The notes: generated from the letters alone by a model not told the origin. Shown: positions 11,266-21,756, counted from the first letter of the stretch. The stretch is DNA of 24,691 nt from Lichtheimia corymbifera B2541 (GCA_000697475.1 JNEU01000571.1:1-24691), one strand, 5' to 3'. Translations and numbers: made by a program.

Positions 11266-11890
11266 ATATAAAATCATCACACGATTATATTTGGCTCCAT
11301 AAACATACTATGCAATCACTGTTTATACTATTCAAGCTGATAAAGCGAGATCAATTATAGCATCATGTGGATTTATCCACATCATGCTTGAGATATTTCA
11401 ATAATCAAAGATGAGAGAGAAAAATACGTTGAGAATCAGCAACTGCTGTTGCCTGCTACAACTGCAACATGTCTTCTATGATACCGTGTGGCAATAGTAT
11501 ATGGATATGGGTATTGCATATAAGGGTGTTGGGTAAACATGAGGTGATGGATCAAGTGCATGTATGTTTGAATGAGTGGTGGCGTTCTCCTTGTGTAATG
11601 GTGTGGTCGTTGTGGCACCTACACTTGCTGACTTGTATTTGATGAATATCCATGTGTGTACATGGTACTTGGAATATGACAATGCTCAACGAGGAACTTG
11701 TTTATGTATGTTGAAGCTCGCAATCTCTGCCATTTTCAATATCATTGCCATGGACCATCCATGGTGCTACCCGTTTTACTCATGCTATAAAGAAGCTGTT
11801 TTCACAAATACCCGTGAGGGGACGCATTTTTATTACTACGAGAGATAGTGTACATGCATGATATGTAACCATAGCACAATACAGAGATAG
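11266..11890. other. Convergent intergenic region without a supported gene
   Basis: It lies between gene B (plus) and the minus-strand F-box gene, which converge here. A 90-codon plus-strand open frame ending near 11848 has no recognisable domain, no splice support and no counterpart in the other duplicated units. The downstream block found after genes A and C does not follow gene B directly; its copy is displaced to 14.6-15.6 kb. Confidence 0.5.
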
Positions 11891-11892
11891 AT

Positions 11893-13982
11893 TTATTTAG
11901 CATACGATATATGTAAACGTGGATTACTATTGAGGAGCATGGACCGTATCTCGTCTTCAATTGGCCGATAGTGAATGATACGTCGCAGATGAGGACAACG
12001 TTGCAGGCTTAAAACACCAGCATCAGCGCCACGCAAATCGCCAGCCATGGTAAGGATCCTTAAATTGGGTAGCCCGCTGATATGGTAAAGAATGGGGTTT
12101 GGTATGGTACCAGGGGTCCTGAGAAAGAGGTGCTTTAGACCTTGGCACCCTTGGCGTAACGAATCAAATAGTTGTGTGAAAGGCTCTGATTCAAGGTCTT
12201 GGACGATTAAATTCAACGAATGCAAACATGGCAAGCCTTTTATGGCGTCGATGAGATTGGGGTGTGCTTCATAGAGGTGTATATCCATGGATTCCAGACG
12301 TGATCCTCCTTTGTCAGATGCATAGTTTACATGATCCTTCAGGAAGTCTGCCAAGAGTGTATCATAATCATCAGGCCGTTGCGTCTCGTGAACTTGGAAA
12401 CCCACATGGCGTAGATGCATGCATTTGGACAAGGCCTTCAAAGAAGATCGGTTCATTGTATATCCCTTTAAATCCGCCAGTTGTAAATAAGGAGCACGTT
12501 CGATAACCCAATTGATAAAGCTGCAAAATGGCTGTATGGTGCTCAGATCGAATGGGGTAAAGAGCGTATACACCTGTAATACTTTGAGCTGCTTGAATTC
12601 AATATGCTGATCCTTTTTCATGGCATCCATCATCTTCCTTGTGTCCGTTGTGTTCAAATTAGACATGAACTCCAAATATTGCAATGTCGCATGGTGATGA
12701 ATGATAATGGGTGCAATATCATCCAGTGGAAATTGATAGTTTATGTCAGTGATGGAAAAAGACACCAATCCTTCTTGCTCTCCACTCTGCCGCTGCACAT
12801 AGTCGAGGTGGTCCGTGTTGGGTCGATCGCTATATCCCAGATGACAAATGCATGGTAACCAAGAATCATCCATAGTTAAGGGTTTTGAGCTGTCCGTGAT
12901 TGCCATCTCCAGCGTCTTCAAACCGGGCAAGTGGTCTCGCATCATCCTCATCTGCTCTCGATCCACTCGTCCTCTCACTCCGTACAAGATGAGCCTTTTT
13001 AGTTTTGAATAAACCTCCTCGATGCGTGAAATGTAAATGGTTGCTTCACAATGCAAGGATTTCAAGTTTGGACACATTTTCAGGACGTATTGCAGTCGTA
13101 CTCCATAATCTTGCTGCACACGGATGACGTGTTATGGCTGATATACAAGCGTAAGGTCCGTTACTTGCGAGCCGATCCACTGTAATGCTGAAATGCTTTC
13201 ACCAAAAGGGCCAATTTTTGAAGCTAATGTTGATTGTGTAAGTACACTTGCATATATGCATGCTACATTGTATATATTGAATACATACCATAGACTGCCA
13301 ATGTTATCAAGCTTGAAAAGGGATACTTTTTAAAGAGATCACCCAAAGGCTGTTTGCAATACTTGAGTGTAAGCGATCGTGTGTGTTCGAATGATTGGAT
13401 GACGGCCTCGCTGCTTTCGGTCAAAGGAAGACCACCTCTTATAATGTATTCAAGACGATCGGTTGCCATGATACGGTGCCACCATGCCGACGACACCATG
13501 ACGTATTCCCGTTGCTGATCATAAACCCCATGCTGCAGGACTTCTTTGATAACTCGATCACTGATATCCATAGGAAGGTCGCATATGAAATCTGTACGCT
13601 TTTCCCCTTGTTGCATGGCTTTTGCTTTGGCTGTATGAATGGTATCATATAATGGATCATGCTTATCAACACGCTCGAGTGCTGTATCATACACGTGGGT
13701 TGCTGCAATATATCTTCCTTGTTCCATATGAATATATCCTTGCGATAAATAACCGAGTGCTGTTGCTGGATTTATTTGCTGCATCTTAGTTGCCGTCTCC
13801 AAGGCGTTGTTAAACTTTGCACAGGCGACATACGATCGTGCTCGCAGGTCGAGTAGATGGAGTTGGAGATTCTGCAATTCATTGTCAATGACGATGGTCT
13901 CCTGAATGACATGGGCGTGCTGACCTCGAGATGCTGAAACGCGCAGGTTGTCAATAACAGTAAAATCGATTGAGCGGGTCAT
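11893..13982 (-). pseudogene. F-box/TPR/LRR family gene with in-frame stop (gene D; possibly rescued by a second intron)
   Basis: Exon 1 is 13982-13289 (ATG at 13982), followed by a 65-nt phase-1 intron, 13288-13224 (GTATGT donor, ATTAG acceptor), at the family's usual position. Residues about 60-111 are TPR-like (ALGYLSQGYIHMEQGR) and about 129-177 F-box-like (TDFICDLPMDI, then W-HRI). Exon 2 opens with SALQWIGSQVTDLTL, matching the LTDL block of the paralogues, but a TAA at 13134-13132 interrupts it. Beyond the stop the same frame stays open for about 413 codons of leucine-rich sequence (MCPNLKSL) to a TAA at 11893. Either this is a recent nonsense mutation giving a 261-aa TPR/F-box protein, or a second, phase-0 intron of 51 nt (GTAACG...TGCAG, ending just before CAAGATTATGG) removes the stop along with the conserved VTDL. 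The paralogues have no intron there, which favours mutation. AATAAA overlaps the final stop. Confidence 0.75.
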
Positions 13983-14620
13983 GGACTAAAAGAAAAAAAA
14001 GATAAAGGGATGGCAAAAACTAGGCGCAGCATGATGCAGCTGATGATGATAAGCAGAAACCTTGTACTACCTTGCATGCATATCAGCATTCAGGCATCAT
14101 CGTCTTTTCTACATGTCCTTGGGACTTTTTTACTGGTTTATCCACCATCACAATAAATTCTTGGATCATGACGAATACTAGAGACCATGCAATGTGAATG
14201 GTTTAGCATATGTTCTATGCTTTTTTGAATAAATACACTTTAGCAAATGATCATCTCTGTGTAACATCGGATGCTATAGTGAAGATGGTGCCTTGTGAAT
14301 GCCTTATACATTGAAAGGTTTACATCATTGAAAGGTGCTTCGTAGTGACAGAACTCCATATATTGAATCCCTTTTATTGAATGCTATAATAGTGCTGCCA
14401 TGCGATGTTCATATATGTGCTTTTACACAATTGGGGGTCTGATTCTTTTGCAGCTTTCTATTTTCCTTGATATATGTAAGGGATACATTATTTGGGAAGA
14501 CTTTGGGATTACACACGCGTTTCAGCTTTGTATATTGGGCGCTCTTTTATTATAACCGCCTGCTTCATCCGTTGCCAGAAATTATCACCTGCACCGCAAG
14601 CAAATAAATTGGCTCCATCA
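13983..14620. other. Intergenic region upstream of gene D
   Basis: No gene is supported. The left part should contain the promoter of the minus-strand gene D. The right part, from about 14400, resembles 6900-7080 and belongs to the duplicated unit. Confidence 0.45.
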
Positions 14621-14632
14621 TCTCTTTCAAGA

Positions 14633-15630
14633 TTTATTGTAAGAGAGACCTTCAGTGCTACTCTAATACCTCTAGCAATACCCCCTTCATACTACATATT
14701 CATCCTGCCTTCATCCAACATGGGTTTCCTCTATATCGCCTGAATCACCATATCAGATCCCCATTGAACAAGTCTATCCATCCATCATCCAAACCTACCT
14801 CATCCACCGCGACGATCAAACCACGCATGGGTTACTTGGGGACTGCGTATACCAGCTTCCAGCGCCATGGCACCATCGAAAAGCATCATGCAAGAATACA
14901 GTGAAGTGGGAAAACGAGCGCTTGGAAAGTTGATCCTGAATCCATGTCATTCTTGCCCAAATGTGTGCCTGTAACACTTCCATCATGATCCGAGTGCTGA
15001 AGCATCCATATTGAGCAAAAGCAACCAGCGTACGTGGAGATGGTGGCCGTAAAGTGCATGCTGATGATGATGGTAATGGTGATGAGCAGCTTGAATCAAA
15101 TAATCACTGCCCCAAATCTTATCCCCAACACCTGTACACATACGAGCACTTGAAACCATATGAGAATGCATATACGGAAGACTGCAAAAAGAGTTGGTTT
15201 GTTGCTCGCCCGTTTATCTGACAGGGGAGTGTTGGGTGCCGTTAGAGCTGTAGACGATGACCAAACGCTGACAGCAAGATCTTGGAAGAGTGAACGCGAT
15301 GCTCATTGCTGGCGATCGTTTTTCGGTGGTGGCGTCTTTGTTGAAAGGTGCAACGTGTTTAGCGTGGTGCAAAACAGGAAGCTGAAACGAGTGCAGGTCC
15401 GAGATGAGCCACCCAAAGTTGGAATCGTAGAGATGAGGCGTAGCCAAGGAGACGATGCACGCTGTACAGCAATTGTGTTTGATAGATGGCGATCCAGGGT
15501 GTTGACATGGAGTGAAAGGAGAGGGTGGTCAAGTATAGAAAAGCGTTGTTGTCGTTGTCGTTGTCGTTAAAGTAAAAGGAAATAAAGCAGCCGGTGTTGA
15601 CTCCGAGTATTCAGCCTATAAATTTTATAC
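14633..15630 (-). ncRNA. Duplicated minus-strand transcription unit, copy B'
   Basis: Diverged copy of 7119-7977. On the minus strand a TATA-like palindrome (15630-15617) lies at one end and AATAAA at 14638-14633 at the other. Conserved segments include 15400-15450 (GAGATGAGCCACCCAAAGTT and GAGATGAGGCGTAGCCAAGG) and the region around the poly(A) signal. Relative to copy A' there is a 3-bp insertion in one conserved stretch and a 2-bp length difference just upstream, so no single minus-strand frame is shared. A 136-codon plus-strand open frame here is arginine-rich, has no counterpart in copy A' and is probably spurious. Confidence 0.35.
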
Positions 15631-15659
15631 GTGGGGGGGCTGGGAATAGCTTGTACGAC

Positions 15660-16771
15660 AGTAAGAATCCATAATCAGATATGCGAGTATAGCCATTGAG
15701 AAGGGTTACGCCTTGTCAAGCAATACTCAAGCTCTGAATGGCTTGTGTAAAAGCTATGTGCCTTGTCTTACCCGTTGTATATCGAGCTGGTATCTTTTAC
15801 ACGATTTAACCTCCATGTCATTGTATGTCGAACTGCATCCACGCGATTTCAGTATGGTCGACGTCGTAGCAGGCAGAATAAAATAACATTATTGCCATCG
15901 ATGCCATTCAAAACCATTCCAAGAAGTTACAGCCTCTAAGGATGTATTTGCCATCTCTTTTCTGAGAGAGGAATCATCATCAGCTGGCGTTACACAATAT
16001 CCCGATATATGATGATTTGGTATTTTTGCTTTTATGGTCACTTTATCCATCTTAACAAGCGTTGCTCATCCCATCGTATTGAATCAGAAACTATTTCTCA
16101 ATCTGCAAAGCAAAAACCGATGATTTGACCTACGGATGGGATTTAAGCTTACATTCTGATTGATGCATGCATTTAAACGTGTCATATTATATTAGACGTC
16201 AGGAGGCTATGTATGCGGATCCTATGTAGTAAATGCATGTGTACTATAAGTATTGACATATTAATATGGTTGCCATGCCGCCTAACGAAGGCAAGGATGA
16301 TAACCATCCCATCATGTACCACGTTCCGCATTCTTGGTTACACCAAATCCATGTTGGTATTCTGGTTGCTTGTTAGCTCTACTTTTGCACACGAACTAAT
16401 GGCATTGCTATTCAGTATGAGCGACATGATGCAAAAACGATCATATGTGTCTACTTCATGAGCAACAATGGTCTAAGACAATCATGCCAGACACAGCGAA
16501 CAAATCTATCTCCTTGTTTCATCCGATGCACGTGACATGCAACACAATGGAGCATACAAGGATTATTCATTTTAGTACAATCACTATCAATAGCTCTGAG
16601 CTTTTCAAGCACGTTGAATCAAAATAAATATAATCCTGATGTTGCCTGCATGAAGGACGAGCAGTGTTTTATGAAAAGCAGGCATCATCGTTCGAGTGGT
16701 TACAGTCAAAAGGGATCTTCTTCCCCTCGAACCGCGTTACTTGCATCAGCAAATATATCGAGAAGTATTGG
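15660..16771. repeat. Upstream duplicated block, copy C
   Basis: Copy of the block before gene B. It shares the segment with CACGTGAC (here 16529-16536), the GAATCATCATCAGC...GTTACACA segment near 15970 and the TATATCGAGAAG motif at about 16754. Indels scattered through it break any common reading frame, so it is treated as non-coding. Confidence 0.5.
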
Positions 16772-16942
16772 TTTTATAAACGAGTTTTAATTTTCCGAGT
16801 GGGGTGACTAATAGGTTGGCAGGAAAAGAGGTATTCATGTATATGATGGGAGGGGTGATCGGTCAGCCACAGCTTGTGTAACATTATATTATCTATATCC
16901 AGCGGGGGTTGTCTAGGAATTCAGCCGTTGCTCTTTACCACT
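16772..16942 (+). promoter_or_regulatory. Promoter block of pseudogene C, partly degraded
   Basis: TTTTATAAA at 16772-16780 lies 171 bp before the ATG, as in genes A and B. The leader block (CTTGTGTAACA ... AGCGGGG, about 16871-16907) is recognisable, but its CGTCACGC core is replaced by AT-rich sequence. Confidence 0.45.
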
Positions 16943-19072
16943 ATGGCGCCCTTGATCGAGGCCCACATTGACATTCTGTGTCCTGCTCAATCTGCCGCTA
17001 CCAATGTGAACCCCTCCATTGACGAGGAGATCAAGGATCTGACAATGCATGTGCGAGATTACCAGGAGAAGCTGTTGTCGACCCTGAATGCAAGAGCATC
17101 CCTACTGTTGAAAGCTGAACGATTTGAACTCGCCCTGAACGACGCTTGCGCTATGATGGATATCGCACCTTATTCTCCCTTTGGGTATCTCTGTGCAGGT
17201 GAAACTGATTCGCTCCGAGGATATTACGCGTTAGCTATCAAGATGTATGATGATGGATTGGAACGAGTACCACGCTCTCACCCACACTATGCAAAACTTG
17301 TCAACGCACGAGCAGTAGCAAACGATAAAAAGAACAAGCGTGTGGATTTCATCAGCAAATTACCGTTGGATGTGGTTATACACAACATTATACCGAGGAT
17401 ATTACAGCATCAAACGATTATTGAGATTGGAAAACCATGTGTGTATTTTGATGTATGTCAAACCTGGCGACAACGAATGGCATTAGCGAATGGATTGCAG
17501 TATGTGCTTGGACCAGATGATTTATCAGAGGATGCATATGAACGCGTACAGGATCTTGCACCTTTTATGAGATCATTGATTGCCGAACAGCCCAAGAAAG
17601 ATATCCTATCAAAAATCACCAAGCAACACCATATCCGATTGAACATGTTAAAGAATTAAAGGATCATTGGTAAGTAGTGGGGGATACAGGCAGTGCATGT
17701 ATGTATCATCGTAACATATATCACATAGAATCTGCGACGAACAACACCCACGCTTTTGCTGTCATCTCTACGCCGATTAAGCAACACATTGACAGATCTC
17801 AGAATCGAATATGGACAGTACAAAGATCCCAAGAAGCGTTATCGGCTATGCGACATTTTGGAGGCATGTCCTAATCTTTCATCAATACGACTGGATGACG
17901 CAGACATTGACATGTCCTCCGTTACCAAGACATACCCCAAGCTTGCCAAGTTGCAATTAACGAATAAGGACAGCGACGTCAAGCGAGGTGCCATTCTTTC
18001 TCTTCTGCAACCACTTCCTCAACTACGCGTATTGAAGATCTTCCCTGTATATGGATCTGACATCCTTACGGTCGTTGATCAACATTGTCCATTATTACAG
18101 CAGCTCATCTTGACGACTCAATCGCCGTATTCTTTTGACATTGTGGACATGCCAGAGATAACAGGTCTAAGGGCATTGTGTGTTCCCACAGCCCGACATG
18201 ATTCTATTTTCAAGGAGGATGTCCTGGTGCAATACTTGATGAAGCACAGTGAGACATTGGAAGCGTTTGGTGTCGTATCAATGGCTTATTTTGATCACCC
18301 CAAGACGTTACTACAACAACCAGCAAGTCAAAAAGTGACCTTCAAGCGATTATGTCGAATCGATTATTTGCCTGATGCTAGCGAAATCATGGTTTCATTT
18401 CTTTTGTGGATGATACAACATTCGCCTCAACTTGAATCTGTGGAGACGGTTGCAGGTCCTGAACAAGCACACATTATGGAAGAACTTACTCAACCTCAAC
18501 ATGCCCATCTGAAGCGACTTTGTATGCGGGCCAGCCTTGCCAGCGTGGGGGATGAGAAGTAATTGATCCAACATCATCTGACACTTGGGAAGCAATCGAA
18601 CCTGAGAGAATTGAAGATTTATGCCCCACATCAACTTGGTGACGACTCGTGGCTGGCGCTGGTCCCTCAATTAACACAGCTGGTCACTCTTGAGCTTTGC
18701 ACGGCACAACATTATGATGGATTTAAATCCTTGTATCCACTCATGGCAAAGCTGGCCTACGGATGTCCTGCTTTGGAACAACTCATCATGACAAGTTACA
18801 ATCGCATTATCGACTTGAGCCATCTTTATCCCATGGGGTGTCACAGGAATCCGAAACGTGTCGTGGGCAATTGCCTAGTGATCCGTGGTGACATATCAAC
18901 CTTTTGTCAGCGCTTTACCAATATCGAGTCATTGCATCTCAGCCTTTGTAGATATAGAATAGAGGATATTGATACTTTGCAAAAGGGTTCCTTTAAATTT
19001 GTTTTTAGAGAGAAGCTCTCCAGTATTCCTTACTATCATACAAACTGTCTAAGACAGGCTTATATCATATAA
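16943..19072 (+). pseudogene. F-box/TPR/LRR family pseudogene, tandem gene C
   Basis: Third plus-strand copy, starting at ATG 16943. Exon 1 encodes TPR-like (FELALNDACAM) and F-box (VDFISKLPLDVVIHNIIPRI, YFDVCQTWRQRMALA) regions. Three lesions are visible against genes A and B. A TAA at 17657-17659 replaces a leucine codon four codons before the splice donor. A one-base insertion lies in the TTTTG run at about 17754-17758, just after the intron (17670-17728, GTAAGT donor, CATAG acceptor). A TAA at 18560-18562 lies where gene A has an aspartate codon (EED-LIQ). Outside these, LRR sequence continues to a stop at 19072. If transcribed, it could give a 238-aa TPR/F-box protein lacking all LRRs. 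AATAAA is at 19084-19089. Confidence 0.87.
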
Positions 19073-19412
19073 CGAAACTATTAAATAAAAAGGCATCACA
19101 ACAATACTTTCAGAAAATCGTTGTTTGTGCATGCATGATAAACATACCGCGTCCAGCGTCCCTCCGCGTCCATGTGAATCTGGCATAGTATATTTTACAT
19201 GCAAACGGAACCTCATAGAGCTGTTCAGGATGCGTGGCATCATAATGAACGAGCATGAATGATAAGACCAAATTAACGTTGGAGGCACCTGTGATGGAAT
19301 CAAAACGCCAAAAGTCAAATGCTGGCTTTTCTTTTTCCCTTCTAAATCTACAGAAAAGGACGGCTTTTATTATAGTGACATATTTATTGTATTTGGTCAC
19401 TTTTGGTGACAT
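19049..19412 (-). CDS. Candidate small two-exon gene, antisense to the end of pseudogene C
   Basis: I do not recognise this protein. Exon 1 is 19412-19148 from an ATG. A GTATGT donor starts a 70-nt intron (19147-19078) that ends TTTAATAG. Exon 2 is 19077-19049, ending in TAG: 97 aa if correct. The central part (AFDFWRFDSITG, LSFMLVHYDATHPEQLYE, YYARFTWTRRDAGR) has a balanced, aromatic-rich composition that looks coding. The phases join correctly (phase 1), but the last exon is only nine codons and overlaps the 3' end of pseudogene C on the other strand. The start may lie further upstream, as a CTGTAG acceptor-like site occurs inside the proposed exon 1. It could equally be a remnant of a longer gene. 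Confidence 0.3.
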
Positions 19413-19725
19413 GCATGTACACGGGGAGAAGAAAGAAAACGAGATTTATGATAACAATAGCGTTTATTGTTGTGATCGCGCATATATATCGTATCACGAT
19501 CATCCTTGTCAATCCCCTCCAATGGCACGATAAAGGCACGTGGAAAGAGCATCAGGTGACAGAGCGCTTGATGATGATGTAGATGATGTATTGTGCATAA
19601 TGGTTGTGCTTGCGGATTGAAATTGATACGGATAGGATATAGAAGTCGCTGACGTATATAGATATAGGATTCGATCATGCTTATCTCAACCCAGTTATTT
19701 CCTTGCCAATTGTAGGTCCTTGACT

Positions 19726-20767
19726 TTTATTGTCATTGATCAAAATATCTTATCGATAATGCTAGCTAGACTGGTCTGCAACGCGCCACATCCACTAGTG
19801 GTCCAACACTAGCTCGCTTACCAATGCTCATCCTGCCTCCATCAAACGTATGTAGATCTCAAGATGCCATGTAACAATATCGTAGGCTGATCCTCCTTGT
19901 TCAAGCATGCGCACACATCCATCATGCAACCTACGTCATCCGGGTCAAGGACTATTACTCCTGCACACACAACCTGGCTTTAGGACATACCATAAACAAC
20001 ATTTGTGCAACCATCCGTCATCGAAAAATATCGGCAAAACCAGGAGATAAAAACAGCTCCAGGGTGGATGCTGTATAGCTTGATCAGGGTGATGAATCAG
20101 AGGCATACAATCCAATCCAATCCAATCCAATCCAATCCAATCCAATCCAATCCAATCCAATCCAATCCAATCCAATCCAATCCAATCCAATCCAATCCAA
20201 TGGCGTACATACTTGTTGACGTTTGGAGAATCACCCTGTTGCTCATGATGATGATGATGATGATTAGCGGCTTCAATGAAACAACCCCCCTTTGAAACCC
20301 TGCTCACGTTGTGTCCCATAATAATTCACATACCAATGCCTATGACAACTGGAAAGCATATTTGCTCATAGCCATGGTGGGCACCTTTGGACTAGCCACG
20401 ATTCCGAGATTCAACTGATCTTGCACAAGCTCATTGGTGACGATCGTTGTCCAGTGCGTGAAGTATTGTCAAACGTGTGTGTGTTGTTTAGGGTGGTGCA
20501 AAAGAAGAAGGCTGAAACGAACACATACAACGCGATGAGCCACCGGAAGTTGTTGTTGTAAAGATGAGGCGTAACCAGTAGTCGAATGTAGACTGACAGA
20601 CAAACTGATTGCAAATGCTGAAGACGCAATGTAGACAAGGCATAAAAGTAATAGCTTGATAGAGAGACGTGAAGTATAGAAAAGAATGTTGCTGTAATAA
20701 AGAAAAGGAAGTCGTTGTTGACTGGGAGCACACGTAGCCCAAGAAATTTTATGCTGGTGCGGGAATT
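19726..20767 (-). ncRNA. Duplicated minus-strand transcription unit, copy C', with inserted TCCAA array
   Basis: This is the most diverged of the three downstream blocks. The TATA-like end is weakened (AAGAAATTTTATGC at about 20751-20764); AATAAA is at 19731-19726 on the minus strand. Shared segments include GCTGAAACGA, GCGATGAGCCACC and AAGATGAGGCGTAACC (20510-20575), and CATCCTGCCTCCATCAAAC (about 19828). The block contains the 18-copy pentanucleotide array at 20109-20200, absent from the other two copies. Long open frames on both strands across the array are a by-product of the stop-free 5-bp repeat. Confidence 0.3.
20109..20200. repeat. Perfect pentanucleotide microsatellite (TCCAA)18
   Basis: Positions 20111-20200 are 18 exact copies of TCCAA, preceded by AA. 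A five-base unit with no stop in any frame of either strand gives repeating five-residue peptides (SNPIQ on plus, WIGLD on minus). The perfect identity points to recent expansion. It is not a typical fungal telomere repeat. Confidence 0.97.
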
Positions 20768-20819
20768 AAACAGGACACAGGAGATGATGATGATCCTAAT
20801 AAACATGTCCACTATTCTA

Positions 20820-21218
20820 CGCGACCATTCAATCCTCTAAAGGACCATGGGATAGCTATCTTTTTCCTTATTCGCTATTCGAAGGAGGTGTGATCAATTA
20901 GTTACGCCAGCTTGCTCTGTCGTTGTGTTGTGTTTGCCTTTTACCTGGCGGGGTGTATATGTATGCTGTAATTCACTATGCTAAATTTAGCAACAAACAG
21001 AGTCCACCACATGTCATGGCTATTCCTTATCAGGATGCACTTGATTAAAAATCAATCATGCATACTGCAACATGCTCAGTATTGTTGCCCATTGAATGCT
21101 GATGCTTCGGAAATACGCTCAAGCCAAATCGAATGTATGTTCCTTTATAGTAAATGGGGCATATTTATTCTGCTTGAGCTTATATGCTCATTGTATGTTA
21201 TTACATGTATTATATTAA
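20820..21218. other. Intergenic region without a supported gene
   Basis: No gene model is supported. A short stretch near 21205-21235 (TTATATTA...TTAGACATCTGG) resembles 16187-16207 in upstream block C, so the region may hold a degraded start of a fourth duplicated unit, but the match is weak. Confidence 0.35.
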
Positions 21219-21699
21219 TTAGACATCTGGCAAGGCGTTGATGACCACCATCATGAAACTAATGCTCCCACCACCAGAGAACAATGCCTCCTTGTTATTG
21301 TTGATGAAAAATGCAGGTAGACCATTGTTTTCCGCTACCTTGTCTTTAACTATCAGATGACCCAGAATTAGTATGCATGCTGACAAAGAATGACCCGCAT
21401 CATTCATACTTACAATGTCCTTGCCAATGTACTTTTCATTCTATATTTGGATTCCATTCCTTGACAATATAAAAGTCTTCCTTCATCCTTCCTCCAATCG
21501 TGAATACTCCTTGACGTCCTCCATTGGATCGTGTATCATTGAGTTGATTGGTGCTCCTTGGATTGTAAACAGCTTCTTGATGGGCAGAGTGACCAATCTA
21601 TGGATGCTGATATTAGCAATGGTAGGGTAAAGGGGATGACACGAGAGTACTTACCCAGTATCGTGAGGGGCGCGTATATATTTCTGAGTATGCTTTCAT
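21219..21699 (-). pseudogene. Three-exon gene of unknown function with an internal TGA
   Basis: Not a family I recognise. Exon 1 is 21699-21655 (ATG; 15 codons). Intron 1 is 21654-21598, 57 nt, GTAAGT to CATAG, with a CTAAT branch site. Exon 2 is 21597-21414. Intron 2 is 21413-21350, 64 nt, GTAAGT to GATAG, with an exact TACTAAT. Exon 3 is 21349-21219, ending TAA. Phases join correctly (0, then 1), giving a 119-codon frame with one TGA at 21438-21436, after EWNPNIE. Exon 3 reads KDKVAENNGLPAFFINNNK ... VVINALPDV and looks coding. Either the gene is disabled by the TGA (then a 68-aa product), or the true exon 2/3 junction differs. The two introns are among the best-supported in this part of the window. 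Confidence 0.45.
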
Positions 21700-21756
21700 T
21701 GTGCCAACACAAGGGCGTTCTGGTCTAACGCCGATCCCAGCGTGATCCTAGTTCTC

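Noticed and set aside
11576..11848. 90-codon plus-strand open frame between genes B and D
   Set aside because: No domain, no splice support, no conservation in the other units.
13117..13288. Alternative single long intron in gene D running from the GTATGT donor to CAAG before ATTATGG
   Set aside because: It is phase-compatible but would discard SALQWIGSQVTDLTL, which clearly matches exon 2 of the paralogues; the 65-nt intron fits family length better.
15160..15570. 136-codon arginine-rich plus-strand open frame
   Set aside because: No equivalent in the duplicated copy at 7.5-7.9 kb; its end is a GTTGTC microsatellite; it probably mirrors the antisense unit.
20109..20200. Interstitial telomere repeat
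   Set aside because: The unit TCCAA does not match known fungal telomere repeats such as TTAGGG.
19945..20319. Long open frames on both strands across the TCCAA array (WIGLD and SNPIQ repeats)
   Set aside because: The pentanucleotide unit lacks stops in every frame, so the open frames are automatic and not evidence of a gene.
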